The position numbers and the translations under genes were made by a program. The notes under the pieces were generated by a model. That model was given only the letters and a program-made list of their open reading frames with translations, ran no database searches and had not been told where the DNA came from. Shown here in pieces: positions 14,464 through 35,965 of a stretch of 64,000 nt of DNA (position 1 is the first letter of the stretch; each line of letters begins with the position of its first letter). Where the stretch lies: NCBI GenBank assembly GCA_002082245.2, contig NBTC02000002.1, positions 2,976,001 through 3,040,000 on the forward strand, read 5' to 3'. The DNA comes from Yersinia enterocolitica. GTDB lineage: Bacteria; Pseudomonadota; Gammaproteobacteria; Enterobacterales; Enterobacteriaceae.

Positions 14464-14874
14464 ATGAGTTTTATGAAGGAATTTCGTGAATTTGCCATGC
14501 GTGGCAATGTGGTCGATTTGGCAGTCGGGGTAATTATTGGTGCCGCATTTGGCAGAATTGTTTCTTCACTTGTTGCCGACATCATCATGCCGCCACTTGG
14601 CTTATTGCTTGGGGGGGTCGACTTCAAGCAATTCCATTTCATATTACGTGCTGCTGAAGGGACTATACCTGCTGTAGTAATGAACTACGGTACATTCATT
14701 CAGAGCATTTTCGATTTTGTTATTGTGGCACTCGCTATATTTTCTGCAGTGAAACTAATGAATAAAATGCGCCGTGAAAAAGCGGAAGAGCCTGCAGCAC
14801 CGCCAGCACCAACAACAGAAGAAAAGCTGTTAGCCGAGATTCGTGATTTACTGAAAGCGCAGCAATCAAAGTAA
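14464..14874 (+). CDS. mscL: Large-conductance mechanosensitive channel MscL
   Basis: Inner-membrane pentameric channel that opens under membrane tension and releases solutes on osmotic downshock. The start at ATG 14464 gives 136 residues beginning [15 protein letters not shown], preceded by an AGGGGG ribosome site; a GTG three codons upstream is in frame but less likely. TM1 spans about 15-45 ([20 protein letters not shown]), the periplasmic loop about 46-75, and TM2 about 76-100. The C-terminal amphipathic helix bundle ends in [13 protein letters not shown] strong bidirectional terminator follows. Confidence 0.97.
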   Translation: MSFMKEFREFAMRGNVVDLAVGVIIGAAFGRIVSSLVADIIMPPLGLLLGGVDFKQFHFILRAAEGTIPAVVMNYGTFIQSIFDFVIVALAIFSAVKLMNKMRREKAEEPAAPPAPTTEEKLLAEIRDLLKAQQSK

Positions 14875-14891
14875 GTTCAGTTTTGATAAAC

Positions 14892-14919
14892 GTAAAAGCC
14901 ATCATACGATGGCTTTTTA
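14892..14919. terminator. Bidirectional terminator between mscL and arfA
   Basis: Perfect 10-bp stem AAAAGCCATC / GATGGCTTTT with a 4-base loop and T-runs on both strands, placed between converging mscL and arfA. Confidence 0.88.
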
Positions 14920-14930
14920 CTGCTTTCAAA

Positions 14931-15131
14931 TCAGAAGACCAGTGGTAATGAATCTATTGATTGCTTACCACTGGCCTCCCAGTTACCACCTTTTGCGTAT
15001 TTTTCTTTACGCCGATAACTTCCTTTTCCTTTACTGTTCTGCTCGATACGTTGCCTGAAAAGTGGGTCATGGAGTAATGCTTCTAGCGCATTATCTTTAA
15101 TTTTCCCCTTGGTATGTCGATATACCGCCAT
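14931..15131 (-). CDS. arfA: Alternative ribosome-rescue factor ArfA
   Basis: A 66-residue protein that recruits release factor RF2 to ribosomes stalled without a stop codon, the backup to tmRNA trans-translation. The N-terminal part is closely like E. coli Arf[24 protein letters not shown] (in two parts, about 6-28), then [12 protein letters not shown], and GNWEASGK at about 48-55. The last 12 codons fold as mRNA into a long hairpin (14939-14974). In E. coli the arfA message is cut or terminated at such a hairpin, so that it is itself non-stop and repressed by tmRNA. The same layout here implies the same feedback. The gene is convergent with mscL. Confidence 0.93.
   Translation of the reverse strand: MAVYRHTKGKIKDNALEALLHDPLFRQRIEQNSKGKGSYRRKEKYAKGGNWEASGKQSIDSLPLVF
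14939..14974 (-). promoter_or_regulatory. Intragenic hairpin at the 3' end of arfA
   Basis: A perfect 10-bp stem (CCAGTGGTAA / TTACCACTGG) is extended by a 2x2 internal loop, four more pairs (AATC / GATT) and a 4-base loop. It covers codons 53-65 of arfA, just before the TGA. It resembles the RNase III or terminator hairpin that makes E. coli arfA mRNA non-stop. Confidence 0.8.
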
Positions 15132-15218
15132 AATAAAACCTCACTGATAAATTTATTGATTAAAAATCCTACGCATAATACTGCTAATGTAAGCTGATTT
15201 AAACTACCCACCTAAAAT

Positions 15219-15644
15219 TTAGTCTTTAGCGAGTTCTTCAGTCGCCCCTTGTTCCAGTGCTTCCAGAATAGAACAATAAGTCGTTGCATGAGTACTTCCG
15301 CAGCAGGCATTACTAAGGCGTTTTAGTGATTCACGCATTCTTTTAAACTCAGTTATCTTACTTTCCACATCATGTAATCGAGAATCCACAATTGCTTTTG
15401 ATTCCTGACAGGTATGATGTTCAGGATCGACACGAATCGACAGTAATTCGGCGATAGTTTCTAATGTAAACCCGAGCTGCTTCGCATAGCGGATAAAACG
15501 TAAACGCTGTAAATCTTGTTCACTATACAGTCGGTAACCACCTTCTGTCCGTTTGCCATGATCCATCATTCCTTGTTTCTCATAGTAGCGAATAGTATCT
15601 GGTGTAACATCAGCCAGTTTAGCGAGTTGCCCAATTTTTAACAT
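15219..15644 (-). CDS. zntR: Zinc-responsive MerR-family activator ZntR
   Basis: MerR-type regulator that activates the zinc exporter gene zntA when zinc is high, by untwisting an over-spaced promoter. The 141 residues start with the winged-helix MLKIGQLAKLADVTPDTIRYY. The dimerisation helix follows, and the metal ligands known from E. coli are present: C79, C114, C115, H119 and C124. zntA is not in the window, so ZntR acts in trans. The gene ends 4 bases after yhdN begins on the same strand side and is probably co-transcribed with it. Confidence 0.95.
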   Translation of the reverse strand: MLKIGQLAKLADVTPDTIRYYEKQGMMDHGKRTEGGYRLYSEQDLQRLRFIRYAKQLGFTLETIAELLSIRVDPEHHTCQESKAIVDSRLHDVESKITEFKRMRESLKRLSNACCGSTHATTYCSILEALEQGATEELAKD

Positions 15645-15648
15645 TTAG

Positions 15649-16020
15649 TTACTCCTCTTTTGACAGTTTATCGACCATTTTATGTTGGTACTCCTGATGG
15701 AGAAAGTCAGTGCTAAACCCTGCTTGTCTCAATCTCAGTTCCAATAATGCCAAGCGCTTATGTAAATTCTGGTAGTTATCGTGCTGCTTATCTATCTGTG
15801 ACAACAATTCGGCGACAGTAAGCGCTTCTTGACGATCCTGCAATTCAACGGGGAGGTACCCTGCATTTCTCAGTAATCTGTAACCTGCTCTCAAATCAAG
15901 AGGAACTAGGGAGTCATCATCTAGCTGTAGTGGTTTACCGCTGCCTGACAGATTATCGAGTTCGCCCTTTTGCTGAGCATCAATAATGCGTCGTTCCGCC
16001 CATTCATCAATTAATTCCAT
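15649..16020 (-). CDS. yhdN: DUF1992 / DnaJ-C28-like domain protein YhdN
   Basis: A 123-residue cytoplasmic protein of the DUF1992 family (the conserved domain of DNAJC28, without a J domain). The family core is the N-terminal segment MELIDEWAERRIIDAQQKGE and GSGKPLQLDDD. Its function is unknown. It lies between zntR and the alpha operon terminator, as in E. coli, with a 4-base gap to zntR. Confidence 0.88.
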   Translation of the reverse strand: MELIDEWAERRIIDAQQKGELDNLSGSGKPLQLDDDSLVPLDLRAGYRLLRNAGYLPVELQDRQEALTVAELLSQIDKQHDNYQNLHKRLALLELRLRQAGFSTDFLHQEYQHKMVDKLSKEE

Positions 16021-16148
16021 ATCACGACCAAGAGATCAGACTTTATAAAATCGAAGAATAGTTAAGGTTAAAGGATCGGTAGCAAAATAATAAGAGAGGA
16101 TTGGCAATATATGGGAAGGATAAACGCATATCACTGAATTGTAGACGT

Positions 16149-16176
16149 AAAAAAACCGGGCAAGCCCGGTTTTTTT
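16149..16176. terminator. Alpha operon terminator after rplQ
   Basis: Hairpin AACCGGGC / GCCCGGTT with A- and T-runs on both sides, 13 bases beyond the rplQ stop. The U-run is on the minus-strand transcript, so it should end the alpha operon; it is symmetric enough to work in both directions. Confidence 0.9.
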
Positions 16177-16189
16177 ACGCGTTTACAGA

Positions 16190-16603
<414 letters not shown>

Positions 16604-16619
16604 TTAACCTGTGATCCGG

Positions 16620-17609
16620 TTACTCGTCAGCAATGCTAGCTGGTGGCCAATTTTCTAGGCGCATGCCTAAAGAAAGACCACGTGAAGCAAGCACGTCTTT
16701 AATCTCAGTAAGAGATTTTTTACCCAGGTTCGGCGTTTTCAGCAACTCAACCTCGGTACGCTGTACCAGATCACCGATGTAGTGGATAGCTTCTGCCTTG
16801 AGGCAGTTAGCAGAGCGGACAGTCAATTCCAGATCGTCAACAGGGCGCAGCAGGATCGGATCGAACTCTGGCTTCTCTTCTTTAACTTCCGGCTGACGTA
16901 CATCTCGTAAATCAACGAAAGCTTCAAGCTGTTCAGCCAAGATAGTTGCCGCACGGCGGATCGCCTCTTCAGGATCGATCGTACCATTGGTTTCCATCTC
17001 GATAACCAACTTGTCCAGGTCGGTACGCTGTTCTACACGCGCTGCTTCAACATTGTAGGCAATACGCTCTACAGGGCTATAGCATGCGTCTACTAACAGA
17101 CGACCAATCGGGCGCTCATCTTCTTCCGAATGAATTCGGGCAGAAGCCGGCACATAACCACGACCACGTTGAACTTTGATACGCATACTAATAGATGCGT
17201 TCTCATCGGTCAGGTGGCAGATAACGTGCTGCGGCTTGACGATTTCGACATCCCCGTCATGGGTGATATCGGCTGCAGTCACAGGGCCAATGCCAGACTT
17301 ATTCAGGGTAAGAATAACTTCATCTTTACCCTGAACTCTCACCGCCAGCCCTTTCAGGTTGAGCAGGATCTCCAGGATATCTTCCTGTACGCCTTCTTTG
17401 GTGCTGTACTCATGCAGTACACCATCAATCTCAACCTCGGTCACCGCGCAACCCGGCATAGATGAAAGCAGAATACGGCGCAGTGCGTTGCCGAGAGTAT
17501 GGCCAAAGCCACGCTCTAACGGCTCAAGGGTCACCTTGGCGTGCGTCGAACTGACTTGCTCGATATCTACCAGGCGCGGTTTTAGAAACTCTGTCACAGA
17601 ACCCTGCAT
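16620..17609 (-). CDS. rpoA: RNA polymerase alpha subunit
   Basis: A 329-residue alpha subunit. The N-terminal domain (about 1-235) dimerises and seeds assembly of beta and beta-prime ([20 protein letters not shown] at about 34-53). A flexible linker carries [15 protein letters not shown]. The C-terminal domain (about 249-329) binds UP elements and activators such as Crp, with the DNA-contacting [18 protein letters not shown] intact. It sits between rpsD and rplQ in the alpha operon, giving coordinated ribosome and polymerase output. Confidence 0.99.
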
Positions 17610-17634
17610 TGTGTCCTCTCTTTGGTACTAAGCT

Positions 17635-18273
<639 letters not shown>

Positions 18274-18285
18274 CTAAAAGCAGCG

Positions 18286-18678
<393 letters not shown>

Positions 18679-18691
18679 TCAATCACCCCGA

Positions 18692-19048
18692 TTATTTCTT
18701 GATCGGTTTACGCGGACCCTTACGGGTACGTGCGTTGGTCTTAGTACGCTGACCGCGAACTGGTAGACCACGACGATGACGCAAACCACGATAAGTCCCA
18801 AGGTCCATCAGACGCTTGATGCTCAGGGTCACCTCACGACGCAGATCACCTTCTACAACGTACTTGGCAACTTCGTCACGCAGCTTCTCGATTTGCTCTT
18901 CAGACAGCTCACTGATCTTAACATTTTCAGCAATACCCGCAGCAACACAGATAGCCTGTGAACGGGTTTTACCGATGCCGTAGATCGCAGTTAACGCGAT
19001 TACGGTATGTTTCTGATCAGGAATGTTAATGCCTGCTATACGGGCCAC
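18692..19048 (-). CDS. rpsM: 30S ribosomal protein S13, GTG start
   Basis: A 118-residue head protein that contacts the P-site tRNA and the inter-subunit bridge with L5. It starts at GTG (19046-19048) preceded by TAGGAGTGCATA, exactly the weak, S4-repressible start seen in E. coli. [25 protein letters not shown] (in part) near the C-terminus is diagnostic. It heads the alpha operon behind a leader with its own promoter. Confidence 0.99.
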   Translation of the reverse strand: MARIAGINIPDQKHTVIALTAIYGIGKTRSQAICVAAGIAENVKISELSEEQIEKLRDEVAKYVVEGDLRREVTLSIKRLMDLGTYRGLRHRRGLPVRGQRTKTNARTRKGPRKPIKK

Positions 19049-19142
19049 TATGCACTCCTACTATTTTATACAGCAATACCATTCTGAAAAGCCCGTTTTC
19101 AGGATACTCAAATAGTATTGCAGTCACATACAAAAGATTGGC
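19049..19142 (-). promoter_or_regulatory. Alpha operon leader: S4-binding pseudoknot
   Basis: The leader upstream of rpsM keeps the E. coli pseudoknot core TTTGAGTATCCTGAAAACGG almost base for base. The flanking helix differs on both strands, CAATAC with GTATTG here against CGTTCC-type pairs in E. coli, so pairing is kept by compensatory change. S4 binding here traps the ribosome at the GTG start. Confidence 0.85.
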
Positions 19143-19147
19143 TGGCT

Positions 19148-19176
19148 AATCTAGCCAGCTCAACCCAACTTTGCAA
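19148..19176 (-). promoter_or_regulatory. Alpha operon promoter
   Basis: The minus strand shows -35 TTGCAA (19171-19176), a 17-base spacer and -10 TAGATT (19148-19153), matching the E. coli alpha promoter. It lies just beyond the rpmJ stop. Confidence 0.85.
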
Positions 19177-19195
19177 GAAAAATATGCAAGATAAA

Positions 19196-20678
<1,483 letters not shown>

Positions 20679-20685
20679 CTGCTAC

Positions 20686-21120
20686 TTATTCCTCAATTTT
20701 ACCGCCAGCAGCTTCGATAGCAGCACGAGCGCCTTTGGTGACACGCAGACCACGAAGAGTTACCGCACGAGTGATTTCGCCTGAAAGCATAACTTTCGCG
20801 AACTCAATCTGGGTACCAACAACGTTAGCGGCTTTCAACGTGTTCAGGTCGATTACGTCGCCTTCCACTAAAGCCAGTTCAGACAGACGAACTTCTGCCG
20901 TGATCATAGCTTTGCGAGAGGTGAAGCCGAATTTCGGCAAACGACGATATAAAGGCATCTGACCACCTTCAAAACCACGACGTACGCCACCACCAGAACG
21001 TGAGTTCTGACCTTTGTGACCACGACCAGCAGTTTTACCCAGGCCAGAACCGATACCACGACCTACACGCTTCGGCGCATGCTTGGCACCTTCAGCCGGA
21101 GACAGAGTATTTAAACGCAT
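20686..21120 (-). CDS. rplO: 50S ribosomal protein L15
   Basis: A 144-residue late-assembly 50S protein with a glycine- and basic-rich N-terminal extension ([20 protein letters not shown], about 18-37) that threads into 23S rRNA, and a globular C-terminal part. It follows rpmD by 3 bases and precedes secY in the spc operon. Confidence 0.99.
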   Translation of the reverse strand: MRLNTLSPAEGAKHAPKRVGRGIGSGLGKTAGRGHKGQNSRSGGGVRRGFEGGQMPLYRRLPKFGFTSRKAMITAEVRLSELALVEGDVIDLNTLKAANVVGTQIEFAKVMLSGEITRAVTLRGLRVTKGARAAIEAAGGKIEE

Positions 21121-21123
21121 CTG

Positions 21124-21303
21124 TTACTCCTCAACTTTAACCATGTAGGAAACCAAGTTGACCATACCACGCACAGCAGGAGTATCCTCACGCTCTACAG
21201 TATGACCAATACGACGCAGACCTAAACCGATCAGAGTTGCCTTATGTTTCGGCAAACGACCGATACTGCTTTTTGTTTGAGTTACTTTAATAGTCTTTGC
21301 CAT
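21124..21303 (-). CDS. rpmD: 50S ribosomal protein L30
   Basis: A 59-residue protein reading [20 protein letters not shown] at its start and ending [29 protein letters not shown] is the L30 signature. It lies with gaps of 2-3 bases between rpsE and rplO in the spc operon. Confidence 0.98.
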
Positions 21304-21305
21304 GG

Positions 21306-21818
<513 letters not shown>

Positions 21819-21823
21819 CTACC

Positions 21824-22186
<363 letters not shown>

Positions 22187-22720
22187 TTACTTCTTCTTAG
22201 CCTCTTTGGTACGCACGACTTCGTCGGCGTAACGGACACCCTTGCCTTTATAAGGCTCAGGACGACGGTAGGCACGTAAATCTGCTGCAACCTGACCAAT
22301 CACCTGCTTATCAGCGCCTTTCAGCACGATTTCAGTTTGGGTCGGGCATTCTGCAGTGATGCCAGCCGGCAATTCATGGTCAACTGGATGAGAGAAGCCT
22401 AAAGCTAAATTCACCACGTTGCCTTTAACTGCGGCACGGTAACCTACACCTACCAATTGAAGCTTCTTAGTGAAGCCTTCGGTAACACCAACGACCATTG
22501 CGTTAAGCAGTGCACGAGTGGTACCCGCTTGGGCCCAACCGTCTACAGCGCCTTCGCGTGGAGCGAAAGTCAGTGTATTTTCTTCTTGCTTAACTTCAAC
22601 AGCGCTATGGACGGTACGAGTCAGCTCGCCGTTCTTACCCTTTATCGAAATAACCTGACCGTTGAGTTTTACCTCTACGCCGGCAGGAATGACGACGGGT
22701 GCTTTTGCAACACGAGACAT
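22187..22720 (-). CDS. rplF: 50S ribosomal protein L6
   Basis: A 177-residue two-domain protein near the factor-binding site and sarcin-ricin loop. It starts [17 protein letters not shown]; the C-terminal [20 protein letters not shown] is the L6 signature. It belongs to the spc operon. Confidence 0.99.
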   Translation of the reverse strand: MSRVAKAPVVIPAGVEVKLNGQVISIKGKNGELTRTVHSAVEVKQEENTLTFAPREGAVDGWAQAGTTRALLNAMVVGVTEGFTKKLQLVGVGYRAAVKGNVVNLALGFSHPVDHELPAGITAECPTQTEIVLKGADKQVIGQVAADLRAYRRPEPYKGKGVRYADEVVRTKEAKKK

Positions 22721-22734
22721 TCTTTCCTCCCGAA

Positions 22735-23133
<399 letters not shown>

Positions 23134-23160
23134 TTACTCCCGTGATTCAATTGGTGACAA

Positions 23161-23466
23161 TTACCAGCTAGCCTTCTTAAGGCCCGGGATTTCACCGCGC
23201 ATTGCGGTTTCACGGACTTTAATACGGCTCAACCCGAACTTCCGCAGGAAACCATGCGGACGACCAGTTTGGTTGCAGCGGTTACGCTGACGGGACGGGC
23301 TGGAATCACGCGGCAGAGACTGCAGCTTCAGAACAGCATTCCAACGGTCTTCGTCGGATGAGTTCACACCAGAGATAATAGCTTTTAATTCCTCGCGTTG
23401 AGCGCGGTATTTGTTAGCTAGTTTCACGCGAACAACTTCGCGTGCTTTCATTGATTGCTTAGCCAT
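23161..23466 (-). CDS. rpsN: 30S ribosomal protein S14
   Basis: A 101-residue head protein. The ATG at 23466 gives [20 protein letters not shown], the E. coli start. The frame stays open further upstream inside rplE but has no support there. [20 protein letters not shown] has only one of the four zinc cysteines, so this is the long, zinc-free (C-) form. It belongs to the spc operon. Confidence 0.98.
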
Positions 23467-23479
23467 CAGTAACCCTACC

Positions 23480-24742
<1,263 letters not shown>

Positions 24743-24809
24743 CTAATGTCAACTACTACTTTAGGACCCAGAATAGGTCGTTTAAAAGCCCCATTAATGA
24801 GGGCGCAGC

Positions 24810-24838
24810 ATTATAACACCGCTTCCAAATTATGGGTA
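24810..24838 (-). promoter_or_regulatory. spc operon promoter
   Basis: The minus strand shows -10 TATAAT (24810-24815) with a weak -35 TACCCA (24833-24838) at 17 bases, embedded in GAAGCGGTGTTATAATG as in the E. coli spc promoter. It lies between the S10 terminator-like hairpin and rplN. Confidence 0.82.
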
Positions 24839-24873
24839 GAAAAAATAAACGGCCCACTTTCTGAGCCGTTTAT
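24835..24873 (-). terminator. Hairpin at the end of the S10 operon
   Basis: AAACGGCTCAGAAAGTGGGCCGTTT-type hairpin on the minus strand followed by TATTTTTT, directly after rpsQ and overlapping the upstream part of the spc promoter. It is probably a partial terminator, since S10 and spc operons are known to be partly co-transcribed in E. coli. Confidence 0.75.
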
Positions 24874-24895
24874 TATGTTCGAGTTGGCTACTCTA

Positions 24896-26821
<1,926 letters not shown>

Positions 26822-26826
26822 CTACC

Positions 26827-27108
<282 letters not shown>

Positions 27109-27119
27109 TTATCCTCTAA

Positions 27120-29524
<2,405 letters not shown>

Positions 29525-29544
29525 TCAATCGCTCAATGACCTGA

Positions 29545-30033
<489 letters not shown>

Positions 30034-30039
30034 CCGCGC

Positions 30040-30067
30040 ATTATACGTAAATACCAGCAGGAAGCAA
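30040..30067 (-). promoter_or_regulatory. S10 operon promoter
   Basis: The minus strand shows -35 TTGCTT (30062-30067), 16 bases, then -10 TATAAT (30040-30045) and a GC-rich discriminator GCGCGGGCC, the stringent-type pattern of ribosomal promoters. Confidence 0.83.
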
Positions 30068-30147
30068 GTCAGTGTTGGGAATCTATGCAAAAACTTGCCA
30101 GATAATTTAATTAAGGGGATATAAGGTTAATTTGTGCGGTAGGAATG
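30068..30147. other. Intergenic region upstream of the S10 promoter
   Basis: About 80 AT-rich bases between the S10 promoter and the bfr terminator. No gene or clear motif is visible. Confidence 0.5.
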
Positions 30148-30186
30148 AAAAAAAGAGTGAGTCCAAGAAGGATTCTCACTCTTTTT
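30148..30186 (-). terminator. Terminator after bfr
   Basis: Perfect 12-bp stem AAAAAGAGTGAG / CTCACTCTTTTT with a 13-base loop, 46 bases beyond the bfr stop. The minus-strand transcript ends in a run of seven U, so it should terminate bfd-bfr and protect the S10 promoter from read-through. Confidence 0.88.
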
Positions 30187-30231
30187 GACTGCGTAATCTT
30201 ATGGTTAATAAACAAGCTATCTTGCAAGTGT

Positions 30232-30705
30232 TTAGTCTTTCGCCAACTGTGCCTGAGAGTAGTTTTGTATACCTAAACGCTCAATCAGACTCAGTTCTGT
30301 TTCGAGCCAGTCAATATGGCCCTCTTCATCAGCAAGAATTTCTTTCAATAAATCGCGACTAACATAATCATGGATAGAATCAGCATAAGCAATACCTTCA
30401 CGCAGATCCTTCGCCCCGGCGAGCTCGAGAGCTAAATCTGATTTCAGTATTTCCTCAACATCCTCGCCAATATTCAGCTTACCCAAGTCCTGTAAGTTAG
30501 GAATACCTTCGAGGAATAAAATACGTTCGATGTATTTATCGGCATGCTTCATTTCGTCTATAGATTCGTGATACTCCTTATCATTAAGGCGCATCAGCCC
30601 CCAGTTTTTAAACATTCGGGCATGGAGAAAATATTGATTGATGGCAACTAGCTCGTTGCCGAGTAGTGTATTGAGATGTGCAATTATCTTTTTATCGCCT
30701 TTCAT
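30232..30705 (-). CDS. bfr: Bacterioferritin
   Basis: A 157-residue haem-containing iron-storage protein forming 24-subunit cages. The ATG at 30705 follows GGAGGGTATAGTT and gives [20 protein letters not shown]. The dinuclear ferroxidase ligands E18, E51, H54, E94, E127 and H130 and the haem-binding M52 are at the positions known from E. coli. It lies downstream of bfd on the same strand, so storage and release proteins are probably co-transcribed. Confidence 0.97.
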   Translation of the reverse strand: MKGDKKIIAHLNTLLGNELVAINQYFLHARMFKNWGLMRLNDKEYHESIDEMKHADKYIERILFLEGIPNLQDLGKLNIGEDVEEILKSDLALELAGAKDLREGIAYADSIHDYVSRDLLKEILADEEGHIDWLETELSLIERLGIQNYSQAQLAKD

Positions 30706-30783
30706 AACTATACCCTCCGCTTCCAGTACACAAAGTGTAGTACCAGATGGCAAAGTGTGGGGAATACTTCTCCCTGCTAACTA

Positions 30784-30978
30784 TTAGGCAACATCATTCA
30801 TTTCTGGAATGTTCGCGCGTTCCTCGATCAGTATCTCTCTGGCCTGTCGGATGCACTTACCGCAGTCTGTACCAATGGGTACCAATTGACGCAGTTGTTT
30901 AATGGTATGTGGATGGTGCTGACGTACAGCTTTACGGATAACTTTGTCAGATACCGCATTACACAGACAAACATACAT
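30784..30978 (-). CDS. bfd: Bacterioferritin-associated ferredoxin Bfd
   Basis: A 64-residue [2Fe-2S] protein that reduces bacterioferritin to release stored iron. The four cluster cysteines are C4, C6, C39 and C42 (MYVCLC and DCGKC). The ATG at 30978 is preferred over one four codons upstream because it matches the family start. The AT-rich stretch upstream has a partial inverted repeat AAATAA-N9-TTATTT (about 31020-31040), which could be a degenerate Fur site; this is not a firm call. Confidence 0.95.
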   Translation of the reverse strand: MYVCLCNAVSDKVIRKAVRQHHPHTIKQLRQLVPIGTDCGKCIRQAREILIEERANIPEMNDVA

Positions 30979-31058
30979 AGAGAGACTCACTTCTTAACCA
31001 ATCTCTCAAGTGTAAATAAGAATGCGTGTTATTTCAATTAAGATTATTCACTTTATCA

Positions 31059-31086
31059 ATAAAAAAGGGTGCCGAAGCACCCTTGG
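31059..31086 (-). terminator. Terminator after tuf
   Basis: AAGGGTGC-TTCG-GCACCCTT stem with a UUCG-type tetraloop on the minus strand followed by TTTTTATTG, 36 bases beyond the tuf stop. It ends the str operon. Confidence 0.9.
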
Positions 31087-31121
31087 TTACTTGATCAATA
31101 AAATAATTAATCAGTAAGCAA

Positions 31122-32351
<1,230 letters not shown>

Positions 32352-32377
32352 TGGATCATTGTTTTAAACCCGAAAGC

Positions 32378-34486
32378 TTATTTGCCACGGGCTTCGATAA
32401 CGGCTTGAGCGACGTTACTCGGCGCTTCAGCATACTTCAGGAACTCCATAGAGTATGAAGCACGGCCCTGGGTCTGAGAGCGCAGGTCAGTAGCATAACC
32501 GAACATTTCAGACAACGGAACCTGGGCACGAATAGTCTTACCAGTTAACGTATCTTCCATACCTTCGATCATGCCACGACGACGACTCAGGTCACCCATT
32601 ACGTCACCCGCATAATCTTCAGGGGTTTCGATTTCAACCTTCATTATTGGCTCAAGCAGAACTGGTTTAGCTCGTTTGAAACCTTCTTTAAAGGCGATAG
32701 AACCGGCTAATTTAAACGCCAATTCTGAGGAGTCAACATCATGGTAAGAACCGTAGTGCAGACGCACTTTAACGTCCACAACCGGATAACCAGCCAGAGG
32801 ACCGGACTTCAGTTGTTCCTGGATACCTTTATCAACAGCAGGGATGAACTCTTTAGGAATAGAACCACCAACGATTTCGTTGACGAATTCATACCCAGCG
32901 CCACCCGGTGGTAACGGAGACATATCGATAACAACATGACCGTACTGACCACGACCGCCTGACTGCTTAGCGTGCTTACCTTCCACGTCCTTGACGGTAT
33001 CGCGGATAGTTTCACGGTAAGCAACCTGAGGTTTACCGATGTTTGCTTCCACGCTAAATTCGCGGCGCATACGGTCAACCAGGATATCCAAGTGCAGCTC
33101 ACCCATACCAGCGATGATAGTCTGACCTGATTCTTCGTCAGTCCACACACGGAATGATGGATCTTCTTTTGCCAGACGCCCCAGAGCCATACCCATTTTT
33201 TCCTGGTCGGCTTTGGTTTTTGGTTCAACGGCAACAGAGATCACTGGCTCAGGGAACTCCATACGTTCCAGAATGATCACATGCTTTGGATCACATAAGG
33301 TGTCACCCGTCGTCACGTCTTTCAGGCCGATCGCTGCTGCGATGTCGCCTGCGCGAACTTCTTTGATCTCTTCACGTTTGTTGGCGTGCATCTGTACGAT
33401 ACGACCCAAACGCTCTTCACGCGAACGTACTGAGTTCAGCACAGTGTCACCGGAGTTAACAATGCCAGAGTACACACGGAAGAATGTCAGGTTACCCACA
33501 AACGGGTCGGTAGCAATTTTGAATGCCAATGCAGAGAACGGCTCTTTGTCGTCTGAATGACGAACAGCCGGAGTATCTTTACCATCGTCCAAAATACCGT
33601 TGATTGCTTCAACGTCAGTTGGCGCTGGCAGATAATCGATAACTGCATCCAGCATTGCCTGTACGCCTTTGTTTTTAAACGCAGAACCACAGGTAACCAA
33701 GATAATTTCGTTGCGCAGAACACGTTGACGCAGAGCTTTCTTGATTTCTTCTTCGGTCAGCTCTTCGCCGCCCAAATACTTGTCCATCAACTCTTCAGAC
33801 GCTTCTGCAGCCGATTCAACCAGATTCTGGTGCCATTCAGCAGCCAGCTCAGCCATATCAGCAGGGATCTCTTCGTATTCGAAGGTCACACCCAGATCGG
33901 CTTCATTCCAGTTGATCGCTTTCATTTTCACTAGATCGATAACACCAGTGAATTTCTCTTCCGCGCCGATTGCCAGTTGCAATGGAACTGGATTCGCGCC
34001 CAGACGAGCTTTAAGCTGGCCAACAACTTTCAGGAAGTTAGCACCCATGCGGTCCATTTTGTTAACGAACGCAATGCGTGGGACTTTATATTTGTTCGCC
34101 TGACGCCATACGGTCTCAGACTGTGGCTGAACACCACCAACTGCACAGTAAACCATTACCGCACCGTCAAGAACACGCATAGAACGTTCAACTTCAATGG
34201 TGAAGTCAACGTGCCCTGGGGTGTCAATGATATTGATGTGATGTGGTTCATACTGTTTAGCCATACCAGACCAGAAGCAGGTAGTAGCCGCAGAAGTAAT
34301 GGTAATACCACGTTCCTGCTCTTGTTCCATCCAGTCCATAGTGGCTGCGCCGTTATGAACTTCACCGATCTTATGGTTTACACCGGTGTAAAACAGGATA
34401 CGTTCGGTAGTGGTTGTCTTACCGGCGTCGATGTGAGCGCTGATACCGATATTACGATAGCGCTCAATGGGTGTTTTACGAGCCAT
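32378..34486 (-). CDS. fusA: Elongation factor G
   Basis: A 702-residue translocation GTPase that also acts with RRF in ribosome recycling. AHIDAGKT (about 17-24), DTPGHVDF (about 88-95) and [10 protein letters not shown] (about 142-151) form the G domain. Domains II to V follow, with domain [12 protein letters not shown] (about 505-514) reaching the decoding centre. It is the third gene of the str operon. The 93-base gap to rpsG holds a perfect 11-bp hairpin. Confidence 0.99.
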   Translation of the reverse strand: MARKTPIERYRNIGISAHIDAGKTTTTERILFYTGVNHKIGEVHNGAATMDWMEQEQERGITITSAATTCFWSGMAKQYEPHHINIIDTPGHVDFTIEVERSMRVLDGAVMVYCAVGGVQPQSETVWRQANKYKVPRIAFVNKMDRMGANFLKVVGQLKARLGANPVPLQLAIGAEEKFTGVIDLVKMKAINWNEADLGVTFEYEEIPADMAELAAEWHQNLVESAAEASEELMDKYLGGEELTEEEIKKALRQRVLRNEIILVTCGSAFKNKGVQAMLDAVIDYLPAPTDVEAINGILDDGKDTPAVRHSDDKEPFSALAFKIATDPFVGNLTFFRVYSGIVNSGDTVLNSVRSREERLGRIVQMHANKREEIKEVRAGDIAAAIGLKDVTTGDTLCDPKHVIILERMEFPEPVISVAVEPKTKADQEKMGMALGRLAKEDPSFRVWTDEESGQTIIAGMGELHLDILVDRMRREFSVEANIGKPQVAYRETIRDTVKDVEGKHAKQSGGRGQYGHVVIDMSPLPPGGAGYEFVNEIVGGSIPKEFIPAVDKGIQEQLKSGPLAGYPVVDVKVRLHYGSYHDVDSSELAFKLAGSIAFKEGFKRAKPVLLEPIMKVEIETPEDYAGDVMGDLSRRRGMIEGMEDTLTGKTIRAQVPLSEMFGYATDLRSQTQGRASYSMEFLKYAEAPSNVAQAVIEARGK

Positions 34487-34521
34487 TTGATTCCTCTATT
34501 GCCTTAGGCGTTCATTCGATT

Positions 34522-34558
34522 AACCATGCGGGTTAACTATTAAAGCGCCCGCATGGTT
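34522..34558 (-). other. 11-bp perfect hairpin between rpsG and fusA
   Basis: AACCATGCGGG pairs without mismatch with CCCGCATGGTT across a 15-base loop, in the rpsG-fusA intercistronic gap. No T-run follows on the minus strand, so it is more likely a processing, stability or partial attenuation element than a full terminator. Confidence 0.8.
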
Positions 34559-34579
34559 AGCATAGCTACTGCGTGGTAA

Positions 34580-35636
<1,057 letters not shown>

Positions 35637-35658
35637 GAAATATACAGCATTGACTGCA

Positions 35659-35946
35659 TTACCATGCCAGTTGTTGCTGATGTTTTAGGGTCAAATCCAC
35701 GAAGTGAGTATAGCCGATTAGCGTAGCGCTGTCTGAAATTTGACCAGACAAACCACGTGCAATAACGTCATCTTCTAACACAAATAGAGAAGCTGGGTTA
35801 TTTAACAATAGCTTAAGACTTTCACTGTTTTTCAAAACAGTCATAACGCCATCTTGTAGAAAGAGAATCTCATCTTCGGATGTGACTAATCTCAGCAAAG
35901 CAGATAAATCGCAACGATAAGGAGAATGACTGACGGTATACAGCAT
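35659..35946 (-). CDS. tusB: Sulfur-relay protein TusB
   Basis: A 95-residue subunit of the TusBCD complex, which passes sulfur from TusA to TusE and MnmA for 2-thiolation of the wobble uridine in Lys, Glu and Gln tRNAs. It starts [20 protein letters not shown]. TusB has no catalytic cysteine role. It is the last gene of the yheO-tusD-tusC-tusB run, ending right before the str promoter. Confidence 0.93.
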   Translation of the reverse strand: MLYTVSHSPYRCDLSALLRLVTSEDEILFLQDGVMTVLKNSESLKLLLNNPASLFVLEDDVIARGLSGQISDSATLIGYTHFVDLTLKHQQQLAW

Positions 35947-35965
35947 TATAGCGACCCAAATCCCA

